Shown piece after piece: positions 8,267 to 16,665 of a DNA stretch of 64,000 nucleotides. The notes beneath the pieces are model-generated. The model was not told the origin of the DNA. It saw only the letters and a program-made list of their open reading frames with translations, and ran no database searches. The translations under genes and the position numbers were made by a program. The stretch lies in assembly GCF_014652795.1 (NCBI RefSeq), contig NZ_BMZM01000002.1, positions 558,001 through 622,000 on the forward strand, written 5' to 3'. Each line of letters opens with the position of its first letter. Position 1 is the stretch's first letter. This DNA comes from Kushneria pakistanensis (lineage in GTDB: Bacteria > Pseudomonadota > Gammaproteobacteria > Pseudomonadales > Halomonadaceae).

Positions 8267-9508
8267 ATGACGTTTGATACCGCACGGTTTGACATGGTCA
8301 TCGTCGGCGCGGGCCTGGTAGGCGCCACGCTGGCCCTGGCGCTGGGTCGACAGGGGCATGCCGTGGCCCTGCTCGATGGTGGCGACATTGTGCCCTGCTG
8401 GCAGGCAGAAAATATTGATGCACGTGTCAGCGCCATTACGCCGGCCTCACAACAGCTTTTCACCACGCTGGGTGTCTGGCCGGGCATTGTGCGTCGTCGT
8501 ATCAGTCCTTACGGCCATATGGCGGTCTGGGACGGCGAGGGGACCGGTCAGATCGCGTTCAGCGCCGCCGAAGTCGGCAGCGATGTGCTGGGCCATATCA
8601 TTGAAAATGGCGTCATCCGCGATGCACTGCTGGAGGCGCTGAGCGAATGCGCAAGCGTGACGCTCCTGCCGCATGCGCGGGTAACGGCGCTTTCGGGTGC
8701 TGAGCACCAGGGGCGTACCATCACGCTGGAGGATGGTCGCACTCTGGCTGCCGAACTGGTCATCGGGGCCGATGGCGCCCGCTCGCAGATTCGCGCGCTC
8801 TCCGGACTGGGCCACCGTGAATATGCCACCGGCCAGCGTGCCGTGGTCGCCACGGTATGGCATGAACACGATCATGAGGCGACAGCGCGTCAGCGGTTCA
8901 TGGGCACCGGGCCGCTGGCCTTTTTACCCCTGAGCATTGATGGACAGCAGAAGGCGTCCTCCATTGTCTGGTCGGCCGATACAGCGCTTGCCGATGATCT
9001 GATGGGCATGGAAGACGACGCCTTCATGCGCGCGCTTGAGTCAGGTTTTGAACATCATCTGGGACGTATCGAGCGCATCAGCAAACGTTATGACTTTGCG
9101 CTGGTACAGCGCCATGCCAGGCGCTATGTCGATGACAGCCTGGCCCTGGTAGGCGATGCCGCCCACAACATCCATCCGCTGGCCGGGCAGGGCGTCAATC
9201 TGGGCCTGATGGATATTGCGGTACTTGCCGAGGAGCTTGAACGCGCCAAAAGGCGCGGTGCGCCGGTGGGCGATATCCGCATTCTGTCGCGCTACGCGCG
9301 TCGACGCCGGGGCGATAACACGGTCATGCTGATGGCCATGGATGCCTTTCGCATCGGGTTTGGTACCTCCTGGCCGCTGGTACGCGTCCTGCGCAATCAG
9401 GGGCTGACCACGACCGGTCGCTGGCCCTGGGCGCGTCGTCTGCTGATCCAGCAGGCGATGGGTCAGCGCAGTGATTTACCCCGTGCCATGCACGTAAGCG
9501 CGGTCTGA
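8267..9508 (+). CDS. ubiI: 2-octaprenylphenol hydroxylase UbiI (VisC), FAD monooxygenase
   Basis: Second flavin monooxygenase of the ubiquinone pathway, responsible for C5 ring hydroxylation in E. coli. The FAD fold MVIVGAGLVGATLALALG is at the N terminus. The DG motif GADGARSQIRALSG is followed by VGDAAHNIHPLAGQGVNLGL near residue 285. An ATG at 8255 exists, but GGAG lies directly after it and six bases before ATG 8267, so I use the latter. It is the last gene of the ygfB-pepP-ubiH-ubiI unit; a bidirectional terminator follows. Paralogous to the preceding gene throughout. Confidence 0.92.
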   Translation: MTFDTARFDMVIVGAGLVGATLALALGRQGHAVALLDGGDIVPCWQAENIDARVSAITPASQQLFTTLGVWPGIVRRRISPYGHMAVWDGEGTGQIAFSAAEVGSDVLGHIIENGVIRDALLEALSECASVTLLPHARVTALSGAEHQGRTITLEDGRTLAAELVIGADGARSQIRALSGLGHREYATGQRAVVATVWHEHDHEATARQRFMGTGPLAFLPLSIDGQQKASSIVWSADTALADDLMGMEDDAFMRALESGFEHHLGRIERISKRYDFALVQRHARRYVDDSLALVGDAAHNIHPLAGQGVNLGLMDIAVLAEELERAKRRGAPVGDIRILSRYARRRRGDNTVMLMAMDAFRIGFGTSWPLVRVLRNQGLTTTGRWPWARRLLIQQAMGQRSDLPRAMHVSAV

Positions 9509-9538
9509 CAAAATGACTGCCTGATCGACAGGCGGTCA

Positions 9539-9554
9539 TGTTTCACGTGGCACA
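9539..9554. other. Degenerate parS-like site
   Basis: TGTTTCACGTGGCACA has a perfect left parS half-site and core CACGTG. The right half differs at two positions from the site at 1455, and at one from the GGAACA form seen in pseudomonads. It lies in the gap after ubiI, just before the terminator. Binding by ParB would probably be weaker. Confidence 0.5.
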
Positions 9555-9583
9555 AAAAAGGCCCGCCGATGGGCGGGCCTTTT
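9554..9583. terminator. Bidirectional terminator between ubiI and the lipoprotein gene
   Basis: A perfect 8-bp stem GGCCCGCC/GGCGGGCC with a GATG loop is preceded by six A and followed by TTTT. It separates the converging ubiI (+) and lipoprotein (-) genes. Confidence 0.92.
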
Positions 9584-9602
9584 GGATTAGCGTGCGGCAA
9601 TC

Positions 9603-9917
9603 TTACATGCCGGACTGGGTATTGCTGGGCATGGTGTCATTGTTGCTGTCGATACCACCGCCCGGAGAGGTGCCTGTGCTGCCACCGTTGCCGGTACCCG
9701 TCGGGGTCTCGCTGGCGCCGGGCTGGGTCGACATGCTGCCGCCGCCGCTCTGCGAAGCGCCGCTACCCTGTGACATGCCGCTCTGGCCGGACTGTGACAT
9801 ACCGCTCTGGCCGCCCTGCGAGGCGCCGCTGTTTTCAGGCGCACCGCCGGAGGAGGAACAGCCTGCTGCCAGCATAATGGCAGCGGCCAGCGCGCCCATC
9901 GTCATTCCTTTCTTCAT
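9603..9917 (-). CDS. Small Ser/Gly/Gln-rich lipoprotein
   Basis: A 104-aa protein with a clear lipoprotein signal peptide: MKK, a hydrophobic core and the lipobox LAAGC with Cys20 as lipidation site. The residue after Cys is Ser, predicting outer-membrane sorting by the Lol rule. The mature part is low complexity, built from degenerate repeats of QSGMSQ and GGS type, and likely disordered. ATG 9917 has GGGAG upstream. I do not recognise the family. A TCTACGCT element lies about 50 bases upstream, so it may have its own promoter apart from ctpA. Confidence 0.75.
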   Translation of the reverse strand: MKKGMTMGALAAAIMLAAGCSSSGGAPENSGASQGGQSGMSQSGQSGMSQGSGASQSGGGSMSTQPGASETPTGTGNGGSTGTSPGGGIDSNNDTMPSNTQSGM

Positions 9918-9965
9918 GTGTACTACTCCCTGTCAAGGCGGATGGCGTTGTTACGTTGCCTCATC

Positions 9966-9973
9966 AGCGTAGA
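9966..9973 (-). promoter_or_regulatory. TCTACGCT element upstream of the lipoprotein gene
   Basis: On the minus strand this 8-mer resembles the sigma-S-type -10 region (KCTAYRCT). It lies about 50 bases before the ATG at 9917, in the short gap after the ctpA stop. The -35 position is poor. Confidence 0.35.
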
Positions 9974-9979
9974 CGCTTT

Positions 9980-11443
9980 TTACTGATCCGTGGAAGCCGG
10001 TGCGTTATCGGTGCCCGTACTGTCATCGGTTGATGCCGTGTCGTCCGTCGCTGAAGGCGCCTCGTGCCGGCGCATGCCGGGCTGTTGAAACACGTTGATG
10101 CCACGCAATAAATTGAGCGCCTCGCCCAGTTGATAGTCGTCGGCGGCAATGGGGGAGTCGGGCAGCTGCTCTTGCTCGCGCTCGCCACGGGCATTTTGCA
10201 GGTGCCCGCGCAGGTTGGCCTCGCGAATTTCAAACCCGCTCTTTTCGAGCTCCAGCCGACCGCGCTGCACCGTGACATCCGGGGCAATGCCCTCGGCCTG
10301 AATGGAGCGCCCGCCCGGGGTGTAGTAAAGCGCAGTGGTCAGCTTGATACCGGTATTGTCATCCAGCGGCATGACCGACTGTACCGAGCCCTTGCCGAAA
10401 CTTTCGGTGCCCAGAATCACGGCGCGATGATGGTCCTGCAGGGCGCCGGCCACGATCTCGGCGGCCGAGGCGCTGCCGCCATTGATCAACACGACCATGG
10501 GCGTTTTGGGCAGGGCCGTGTCGGCGTGCGCCTCAAACGTCAGGTCCGAGTCCTGCAGGCGTCCTTTGGTGTAGACCACCAGGCCGCTGTCGAGGAACAG
10601 ATCCGATACGCTGACGGCACCGTCCAGCAGGCCGCCGGGGTTGTTGCGCAGATCCAGAATCACGCCGGACAGGCCGTCATCACCTGCCTCCTTTTGCAGC
10701 GCCTGGATGGCCTCACTGGTCTCCTGGGCCGTGTTTTCCTGGAACTGGCTGATGCGCAGGTAGCCATAGCCCGGTGACAGCATGCGCGAACTAACGCTGG
10801 CGGCCTGAATATTGGCACGCTCAAGGCTGACCTCCACCGGCGCGTCTTCCCCTTCGCGCAGCAGGGTCAGCTCGATGCTGCTGCCGGGTTCACCACGCAT
10901 CATGCCGACAGCTTCCTCCAGCGACATGCCATCCGTGCTCTTGCCATCGATCTCGATAATCAGATCACGTGGCTGAAGGCCGGCCTTTGAGGCCGGTGTA
11001 TTGTCGATCGGCGAGATTACCATCAGCTGGTTATTTTCCTGGCCGACCTCAATGCCGATGCCGCCGAACTCACCCTCGGTCATCTCATGGAGCGTGCGAA
11101 AGGCGTCCTCGTCGAGATAGTTCGAGTGAGGGTCGAGCCCTTCCAGCATGCCGCGCATGGCGTTGCGCAACAGCGTACGATCATCAACGTCATCGACGTA
11201 GGCCTGCTTGATGCGTTCAAAGACCTGCGCCAGCGCCTGAATGTCTTCCAGCGGCAGGCCCTGGGGCAGTTCATCACCGCTGGCATCGCTGGACGCAGCC
11301 TCTCCGGAGGGCGTGTCTGGCGCGTCCTGCGGCGCGCTGTCGGGCGTGGCCGCCTCGGTGGTCGGTTCGGCGGCAGTGGCCGGCAGCGTCAGCAGCAGGG
11401 CTGATGACAGGGCAAGTGTTGTGGCGACATGGCGCAGCAACAT
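9980..11443 (-). CDS. S41 family C-terminal processing peptidase
   Basis: Periplasmic serine protease of the CtpA type. Residues 1-25 form a Sec signal peptide (LALSSALLLTLPATAA). An acidic linker rich in Asp, Ser and Pro follows to about 60. The PDZ domain (about 125-205) has GGIGIEVG and SKAGLQPRDLIIEIDG. The protease domain has the Ser-Lys dyad: Ser326 in NGGSASAAEIVAGAL and Lys351 in ESFGKGSVQS, 25 residues apart as in the plant D1 peptidase. The tail from about 430 is low complexity, rich in Thr/Asp. ATG 11443 follows GAAGGAG; the frame extends to 11494. It is the last gene of gpmI-envC-ctpA, where it may act with EnvC in cell-wall hydrolase control (inference). Confidence 0.94.
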   Translation of the reverse strand: MLLRHVATTLALSSALLLTLPATAAEPTTEAATPDSAPQDAPDTPSGEAASSDASGDELPQGLPLEDIQALAQVFERIKQAYVDDVDDRTLLRNAMRGMLEGLDPHSNYLDEDAFRTLHEMTEGEFGGIGIEVGQENNQLMVISPIDNTPASKAGLQPRDLIIEIDGKSTDGMSLEEAVGMMRGEPGSSIELTLLREGEDAPVEVSLERANIQAASVSSRMLSPGYGYLRISQFQENTAQETSEAIQALQKEAGDDGLSGVILDLRNNPGGLLDGAVSVSDLFLDSGLVVYTKGRLQDSDLTFEAHADTALPKTPMVVLINGGSASAAEIVAGALQDHHRAVILGTESFGKGSVQSVMPLDDNTGIKLTTALYYTPGGRSIQAEGIAPDVTVQRGRLELEKSGFEIREANLRGHLQNARGEREQEQLPDSPIAADDYQLGEALNLLRGINVFQQPGMRRHEAPSATDDTASTDDSTGTDNAPASTDQ

Positions 11444-11514
11444 GCAAACTCCTTCAGCGGATGACACGGGCGATAACGCGCCCGATACCTTCAATGGGTG
11501 AAGCGTACGCCATG

Positions 11515-12858
11515 CTAGCGTGACGCCAGCCAGCTCTGCGGATTGATGGCCTTGCCGCCGCGGCGTACCTCAAAATACAGCGCCGGGCGCGAGAGGCCGC
11601 CGGTGTCTCCGACATAGCCCAGTGTCGCACCGCGTTCGACACGATCTCCTGCCGCCACGGCCAGACGTTGCTGGTGAGCATAAAGTGACAGTATGCCACC
11701 ATGATCGATGATCACCAGATAACCAAATCCGCGCATCCAGTCGGCAAACACGACCTGACCTTTCGAGGCAGCGTAAATCGGCGTGCCTGCGGGTGCGCCA
11801 ATCACGACGCCGTTCTTGTTCAGGCCGTCACCGCTGCCGTAGCTTGATATTACCGAGCCGTTGACCGGCCATCGGGAACTGCGCGCGCCGCTGGCGCTCT
11901 GATGCGTTACCGTCTGGCGTGCTTCGGCGTGCCGCTCGGCTGCCGGGTCGGTGCGTCGGGTAGGCACGCTCTGGGCGTTGTCAGGGCGGGCGCTCATTTC
12001 GTCGCTGCTCAACCCGTCATCCTGCGGTCTGGTGTCCTTGCGCGCCTGGGTTTGTCTTTTGGTCTCCCGGGCCTGACGCTCGCGTTCGGCCTGTTCGCGC
12101 GCCTGGCGCTGCTCGCGGGCACGTGTCAGCTCTCGTTCGATACGGCTGACCATCTTTTCGGCCTCGGCACGATCGGATTCAAGCCCCTGCAGGTTGCGCT
12201 GGCCGCTCTGATAGCGCGCTTCCAGCCGTGCCAGCGCCGTTTCACGTTCCTGTCGCTGTTCATCGAGCGTCTGCTGGCGGGCTTTCAGCTCGTCCTGCAA
12301 TTGATCCAGGGTGTGTTGCTGCTCAAGGGTCTGGGCGCGGTTGTCCTGAAGCTGCGTGTTGAGGGATTCAAGACGCGCGAGCTGCTCGGCGCGAGCCTCG
12401 TTGAGTCGGTTGAGATAGTGCTGGAAACGATCGATCTCGCCGGGGTCCTGATTATCCAGCAAGAGCTTCAGGCGCGGCTGCTCGCCCAGCTTGTACAGGG
12501 CTCTGACCTGCTCGGCGAGCGCCTTTTGCTGCGCATCACGCTGTACGGTCAGGGTCTGCTGGCGTTCATCAAGGGCTTCCAGCGCATCGGTGGTTTCATT
12601 GCGAGCCCGCCCCAGCGTCTCCAGCCGGCGGTGGGTATCGGCCAGCGCCTTTTCGGCCTGCTCGAGCTCTTCCTGAGCGCTGCCGCGCTGGGCATCGGTT
12701 TTTTCAAGCTGGCGCTGGGCCTGCTGAATGCTCTGACGAATGTTGTCCAGCTCGGCCTTTGAGGTATCCAGGCTGGCAGCGCCCGAAGGCGCTGCCAGTC
12801 CCAGCGTCAATGCCAGCAGCCAAAACCGGCCCGCAGGCCGGTGGAGTGTGAATGACAC
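11515..12858 (-). CDS. envC: Murein hydrolase activator EnvC
   Basis: Periplasmic activator of the AmiA/AmiB amidases at the division septum. A signal peptide (about 1-28, ending GAAS) is followed by a long coiled coil (about 30-270, rich in Gln, Glu, Arg), an acidic-basic linker and a C-terminal LytM/M23-fold domain (about 330-445). The metal-binding residues of active LytM enzymes are missing: NGVVIG replaces the HxxxD-type motif and LYFEVRRG replaces the HxH motif, as expected for a non-catalytic activator. The start is GTG 12858 with GGAG seven bases upstream. It begins 13 bases after gpmI and precedes the S41 protease gene. Confidence 0.93.
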   Translation of the reverse strand: MSFTLHRPAGRFWLLALTLGLAAPSGAASLDTSKAELDNIRQSIQQAQRQLEKTDAQRGSAQEELEQAEKALADTHRRLETLGRARNETTDALEALDERQQTLTVQRDAQQKALAEQVRALYKLGEQPRLKLLLDNQDPGEIDRFQHYLNRLNEARAEQLARLESLNTQLQDNRAQTLEQQHTLDQLQDELKARQQTLDEQRQERETALARLEARYQSGQRNLQGLESDRAEAEKMVSRIERELTRAREQRQAREQAERERQARETKRQTQARKDTRPQDDGLSSDEMSARPDNAQSVPTRRTDPAAERHAEARQTVTHQSASGARSSRWPVNGSVISSYGSGDGLNKNGVVIGAPAGTPIYAASKGQVVFADWMRGFGYLVIIDHGGILSLYAHQQRLAVAAGDRVERGATLGYVGDTGGLSRPALYFEVRRGGKAINPQSWLASR

Positions 12859-12871
12859 CGAAAGGCTCCGA

Positions 12872-14425
12872 TTACTGATGGTCGATCAGCACACGACCGG
12901 TCATCTCTTCCGGAGGCGTCTGGCCCATCATGGCCAGCAGTGTCGGGGCGATATCGCAAAGACGTCCGCCTTCAGAGAGCGAGGCCTTGCGCTGGCTGAC
13001 GTACACCAGTGGTACCTGGAAGGTGGTATGAGCGGTCTGCGGCTTGCCGGTATCGGGGTCCACCATCTGTTCGGCATTGCCGTGATCGGCCGTGACCAGG
13101 CACTCGCCGCCGGCGCGCTCGATCGCCTCGACCACACGTCCCAGGCACTCATCCACGGCCTCGATGGCCTTCGTGGCTGCGGCCAGATCGCCGCTGTGGC
13201 CGACCATGTCGCCGTTGGCGTAGTTGCATACCACCAGATCAAAGCGCCCGGAATCGATCGCTTCGACCAGTTTGTCGGTAACCTCGAAGGCGCTCATTTC
13301 GGGCTTTTCATCGTAGGTTTTCACGTCGCGCGGGGAGTCGACCAGGATGCGCTCTTCACCGTCATAGGTCTCCTCGCGGCCGCCGGAGAAGAAAAACGTC
13401 ACGTGGGCGTATTTCTCGGTCTCGGCGATGCGCAGCTGGGTCAGCCCCTTTGAGGCGACATATTCGCCAAGCGTGTTGGGCAGATCGCCCGGAGCAAAGG
13501 CCACCGGTACACCCAGGTCATCGGAATACTGGGTCATGGACACGAAATGCATCTTCGGCGTGCGATCACGCTTGAAGCCGTCAAAGCTTGCATCGACCAG
13601 TGCGTGGGCAATCTCGCGGGCACGGTCAGCGCGGAAGTTGGCAAACAGCACCGCATCGCCATCCTGAATGGTGACCCGGTCATCATCACTCTCGCGCAGA
13701 CTGGTGGCGGTCACGAACTCGTCGGTTTCATCCCGATCGTAGGCTGCCTGAAGGGCCTGCTCGACATCGCTTTCGACATGCTCACCCTCGCCGTTGACCA
13801 GCAGCTGCCAGGCGGCCTGAACGCGGTCCCAGCGGTTGTCACGGTCCATGGCGTAAAAGCGTCCGATCATCGAGGCGACTCGACCCACGCCCATCTGGCG
13901 CAGCAGGGCGTCAGCCCGCAGCAGGCTGTCCAGCGCGCTCTGGGGGGCGGTGTCACGGCCGTCGAGGAAGGCGTGGATATAGACACGCTTCGCACCGCGC
14001 GCCTGGGCCAGCTCGGCCAGCGCCAGTACATGGTCTTCATGGCTGTGGACACCGCCCGGGGAGAGCAGCCCCAGCACGTGGACGGCCCGATCGTCTTTGA
14101 CGGCAGCGTCGATGGCATCGGTCAGGGCGGTATTGTCGCCCAGCTCGTCATCACGAATCGCCTTGGAGATGCGGGTCAGGCTCTGATAGACGACGCGCCC
14201 GGCCCCCAGGTTCATGTGGCCCACCTCGGAGTTGCCCATCTGCCCATCGGGCAGACCGACGTTTTCGCCGTCGGTATTGATCAGGGTGTGGGGGTAGTCT
14301 GCCTGCAGCCGATCCATGACCGGAGTGTTGGCGGCGGCCACGGCGTTGTTGGCCGAGTCCGGGTTGTGGCCATAGCCATCGAGAATCAGCAGGGCGACGG
14401 GACGTGGTTGCTGCGATGTGGACAT
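12872..14425 (-). CDS. gpmI: 2,3-bisphosphoglycerate-independent phosphoglycerate mutase
   Basis: Manganese-dependent glycolytic enzyme that interconverts 3- and 2-phosphoglycerate. At 517 aa it matches the family. The metal-binding Asp16 (LLILDGYG) and the catalytic Ser66 in [12 protein letters not shown] are present, with the second metal cluster marked by [11 protein letters not shown] near residue 450. ATG 14425 has a GAGG site. First gene of the gpmI-envC-ctpA unit, the same pairing of gpmI with envC as in E. coli. Confidence 0.97.
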   Translation of the reverse strand: MSTSQQPRPVALLILDGYGHNPDSANNAVAAANTPVMDRLQADYPHTLINTDGENVGLPDGQMGNSEVGHMNLGAGRVVYQSLTRISKAIRDDELGDNTALTDAIDAAVKDDRAVHVLGLLSPGGVHSHEDHVLALAELAQARGAKRVYIHAFLDGRDTAPQSALDSLLRADALLRQMGVGRVASMIGRFYAMDRDNRWDRVQAAWQLLVNGEGEHVESDVEQALQAAYDRDETDEFVTATSLRESDDDRVTIQDGDAVLFANFRADRAREIAHALVDASFDGFKRDRTPKMHFVSMTQYSDDLGVPVAFAPGDLPNTLGEYVASKGLTQLRIAETEKYAHVTFFFSGGREETYDGEERILVDSPRDVKTYDEKPEMSAFEVTDKLVEAIDSGRFDLVVCNYANGDMVGHSGDLAAATKAIEAVDECLGRVVEAIERAGGECLVTADHGNAEQMVDPDTGKPQTAHTTFQVPLVYVSQRKASLSEGGRLCDIAPTLLAMMGQTPPEEMTGRVLIDHQ

Positions 14426-14707
14426 GATTTCGCCTCGGGAACACGTACATGTAAGCCCCGATACCGGGTTGCGCTGCTGGCGTGCTCACGCAGCAAGCGG
14501 CGCTATCAGGGCGTCGAAATGGTGGTCATCATAACCCAGCCGGTGCATGCCAGCATTGATCATCGGGGACGGACGACGGCCGGGTGCTTGTGTATACTGG
14601 GCGCGCGCCGGATTCCAGCTGCCGGGCGGCTTCCCCGAACTCGCAGGGTAGACCAGGCATGACCGCGCGCCGAGCCATTTTAAACGACCGGGGTCAAGAT
14701 AATTTCC

Positions 14708-15130
14708 ATGATCGATCAGCTGCTGGAGTTTGCCCAGAATCACCCCTTGCTGGTAGGTGCCTTTGTTGTGGTATTGCTGGCCTGGCTGGCCTTTGAATCC
14801 AGGCGCAGTGCGTCCGGTGGTGTCAGCAGCGGTGAGGCGACCAACCTGATCAACCGCGAGGATGCCATGGTCCTTGATGTGCGCGAGATCAAGGAGTTCA
14901 AGGCAGGCCATATCGCCGGCGCCGTCAACGTGCCTGCCGGCAAGCTTGATACCAACATGCAGCGCCTTGAAAAGCACAGGGACAAGCCGATCATCGTGGT
15001 CGACAAGATGGGCCAGCACGGCGGAAGTGTCGTCACGAAGCTGCACAAGGCAGGCTTTGCCGGCGCCCGTCGACTCAAGGGTGGTCATGCACAGTGGGTG
15101 GCCGACGGCCTGCCCGTTGTGACACGCTGA
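14708..15130 (+). CDS. yibN: Membrane-anchored rhodanese-fold protein YibN, Cys-less
   Basis: A 140-aa protein with one N-terminal membrane helix (about 13-30, LLVGAFVVVLLAWLAF) and a cytoplasmic rhodanese domain (about 40-138) marked by MVLDVREIKEFKAGHIAGAVNVP and KGGHAQWVADGLP. The loop that normally carries the sulfur-accepting cysteine reads VDKMGQHGGS, and the whole protein contains no cysteine. It therefore cannot be an active sulfurtransferase. Its position before secB matches the E. coli yibN-grxC-secB order, but grxC is absent here. E. coli YibN has been linked to the membrane insertase machinery; a role in that process fits the context but is inference. Confidence 0.9.
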   Translation: MIDQLLEFAQNHPLLVGAFVVVLLAWLAFESRRSASGGVSSGEATNLINREDAMVLDVREIKEFKAGHIAGAVNVPAGKLDTNMQRLEKHRDKPIIVVDKMGQHGGSVVTKLHKAGFAGARRLKGGHAQWVADGLPVVTR

Positions 15131-15138
15131 TGTAACCT

Positions 15139-15207
15139 CTTCAAGCGATGGTGCTTGCTGGCTTCAAGCAATAGTTCTTACTGGCTTCAAGCAACAGTTA
15201 TTACTTA
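15139..15207 (+). repeat. Three imperfect 23-bp tandem repeats upstream of secB
   Basis: Units at 15139-15161, 15162-15184 and 15185-15207 all begin CTTCAAGC, followed by a diverged stretch ending in CTGG or CTTA. They fill the gap between the yibN stop and the secB ribosome site. They would be part of the secB leader if transcription comes from yibN. Confidence 0.8.
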
Positions 15208-15228
15208 CTCACAGACCGGGAAACGAGC

Positions 15229-15696
15229 ATGTCAGACAACAACGCCACCAGTGAGCAGGCCAATATCCAGTTCGCGCTGCAGCGCATCTACGTCAAGGAC
15301 ATCTCCTTTGAGGCGCCCAACTCGCCGGCGATCTTTCAGCAGCAGTTCAAGCCGCGGGTCAAGCTTGATGTCGACAACGATCACCGGCAGATCGGTGAAG
15401 GTGTCTATGAGGTCAGTGTTCGTGTGACCGCTCACGTCTACAACGGTGATGAAGAGTCCACGGCGTTTCTGGCCGAAGTCCAGCAGGCGGGCCTTTTCGC
15501 CATTTCGGGGCTCAGCGATGCCCAGCTTGACCACACCCTGGGCGCTTTCTGCCCCAACGTGCTGTTCCCCTACGCGCGTGAGTGCATCGACAACCTGGTC
15601 GGTCGAGGCACCTTCCCGGCGCTGATGCTTTCCCCGGTCAACTTTGATGCGATCTATGCCCAGAAACAGCAGGGCACGCCGCAGGCCGACGCCTGA
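15229..15696 (+). CDS. secB: Protein-export chaperone SecB
   Basis: Tetrameric cytosolic chaperone that keeps preproteins unfolded and hands them to SecA. The 155-aa length and the signatures [29 protein letters not shown] and [14 protein letters not shown] are diagnostic. ATG 15229 follows a GGGAAACGAGC leader. It lies between yibN and rsmE on the same strand. The three 23-bp repeats lie immediately upstream. Confidence 0.98.
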   Translation: MSDNNATSEQANIQFALQRIYVKDISFEAPNSPAIFQQQFKPRVKLDVDNDHRQIGEGVYEVSVRVTAHVYNGDEESTAFLAEVQQAGLFAISGLSDAQLDHTLGAFCPNVLFPYARECIDNLVGRGTFPALMLSPVNFDAIYAQKQQGTPQADA

Positions 15697-15720
15697 TGCG
15701 GCGAGGTCGCGAGTAATTCC

Positions 15721-16443
15721 ATGCGCATTTACGTTCCTCAGGCGCTCAAACCCGGCGCCACTTTAAGACTGCCCGACGCCGCTGCCCATCATGTGGCACG
15801 CGTCATGCGTCGCCGAGAGGGTGATCTGCTGGCGCTCTTTGACGGCAAGGGCAGTGAAGTGACCGCTCACATCGCGGCCATTTCAAAGCGCGGCGATGTG
15901 CAGGTTACCCTTGGGGAGCGTCAGCCGGCGCTGCCCGAGTCACCGCTGGCGGTGCATCTGGGGCTGGCGGTCGGCAAGGGCGACCGGATGGATTTTGCCA
16001 TCCAGAAGTCGGTCGAGCTGGGCGTGGCCGCCATCACGCCGTTGTATACCGAGTTTGGCGATGTGCGGCTCAAGAGTGAGCGGGCGCAGAAAAAGCGCGA
16101 TCACTGGCAGGCCGTGGCCGTGAATGCCTGCGAGCAGTGTGGTCGTGCCACCGTGCCCGTGATCCATCCGCCCACGTCGTTGAGTGACTGGTTGCAGGCG
16201 CGTGATGAGCCGCTCAGGCTGGTATTGCATCCCTACGGCGCCACCGCGCCCATGAGTGATGCAGCCCCTGAAAGCGCGGCGCTGCTGATCGGCCCCGAAG
16301 GGGGACTGAGCGACAGTGAAGTGGCCAGTGCTCACGCGCATCAGTTCATGTCGTGGATCATCGGACCGCGCATTCTGCGCATGGAAACCGCCCCGATCGT
16401 GGCGCTTTCGCTGTTGCAGGCGCGCTTTGGCGATTTTGCCTGA
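15721..16443 (+). CDS. rsmE: 16S rRNA m3U1498 methyltransferase
   Basis: SPOUT-class, SAM-dependent methyltransferase that modifies U1498 in the 30S subunit. A PUA-like N-terminal domain (about 1-70, with AAHHVARVMRRREGD) precedes the knotted SPOUT domain. The SAM-binding loops are LLIGPEGGLSDSEV and LRMETAPIVALSLLQ near the C terminus. The length of 240 aa is typical. It starts 24 bases after secB and is probably cotranscribed. Confidence 0.96.
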   Translation: MRIYVPQALKPGATLRLPDAAAHHVARVMRRREGDLLALFDGKGSEVTAHIAAISKRGDVQVTLGERQPALPESPLAVHLGLAVGKGDRMDFAIQKSVELGVAAITPLYTEFGDVRLKSERAQKKRDHWQAVAVNACEQCGRATVPVIHPPTSLSDWLQARDEPLRLVLHPYGATAPMSDAAPESAALLIGPEGGLSDSEVASAHAHQFMSWIIGPRILRMETAPIVALSLLQARFGDFA

Positions 16444-16665
16444 GCGCTGAGCGCCTGCTGCCGTGAGATCTCCTCCCTGTCTTCGGGTACGTACCGCAAC
16501 GGAACGTATTCGAAGATATTCTCGCCTTGTACCCCACCTGCTTCGACGCCTATAGCGCCTGTGTATTGGCACAAGTGGTCGTGAACGTCTGTACTTGAGC
16601 CAGCATCCAACCATTGGCAGGCGTGCCCTACGCCATTGCCCATCCGCCACAACAGGGAGTGTTTC

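Noticed and set aside
13547-14662. Plus-strand open frame of 371 codons
   Set aside because: Shadow of gpmI, whose catalytic motifs are complete.
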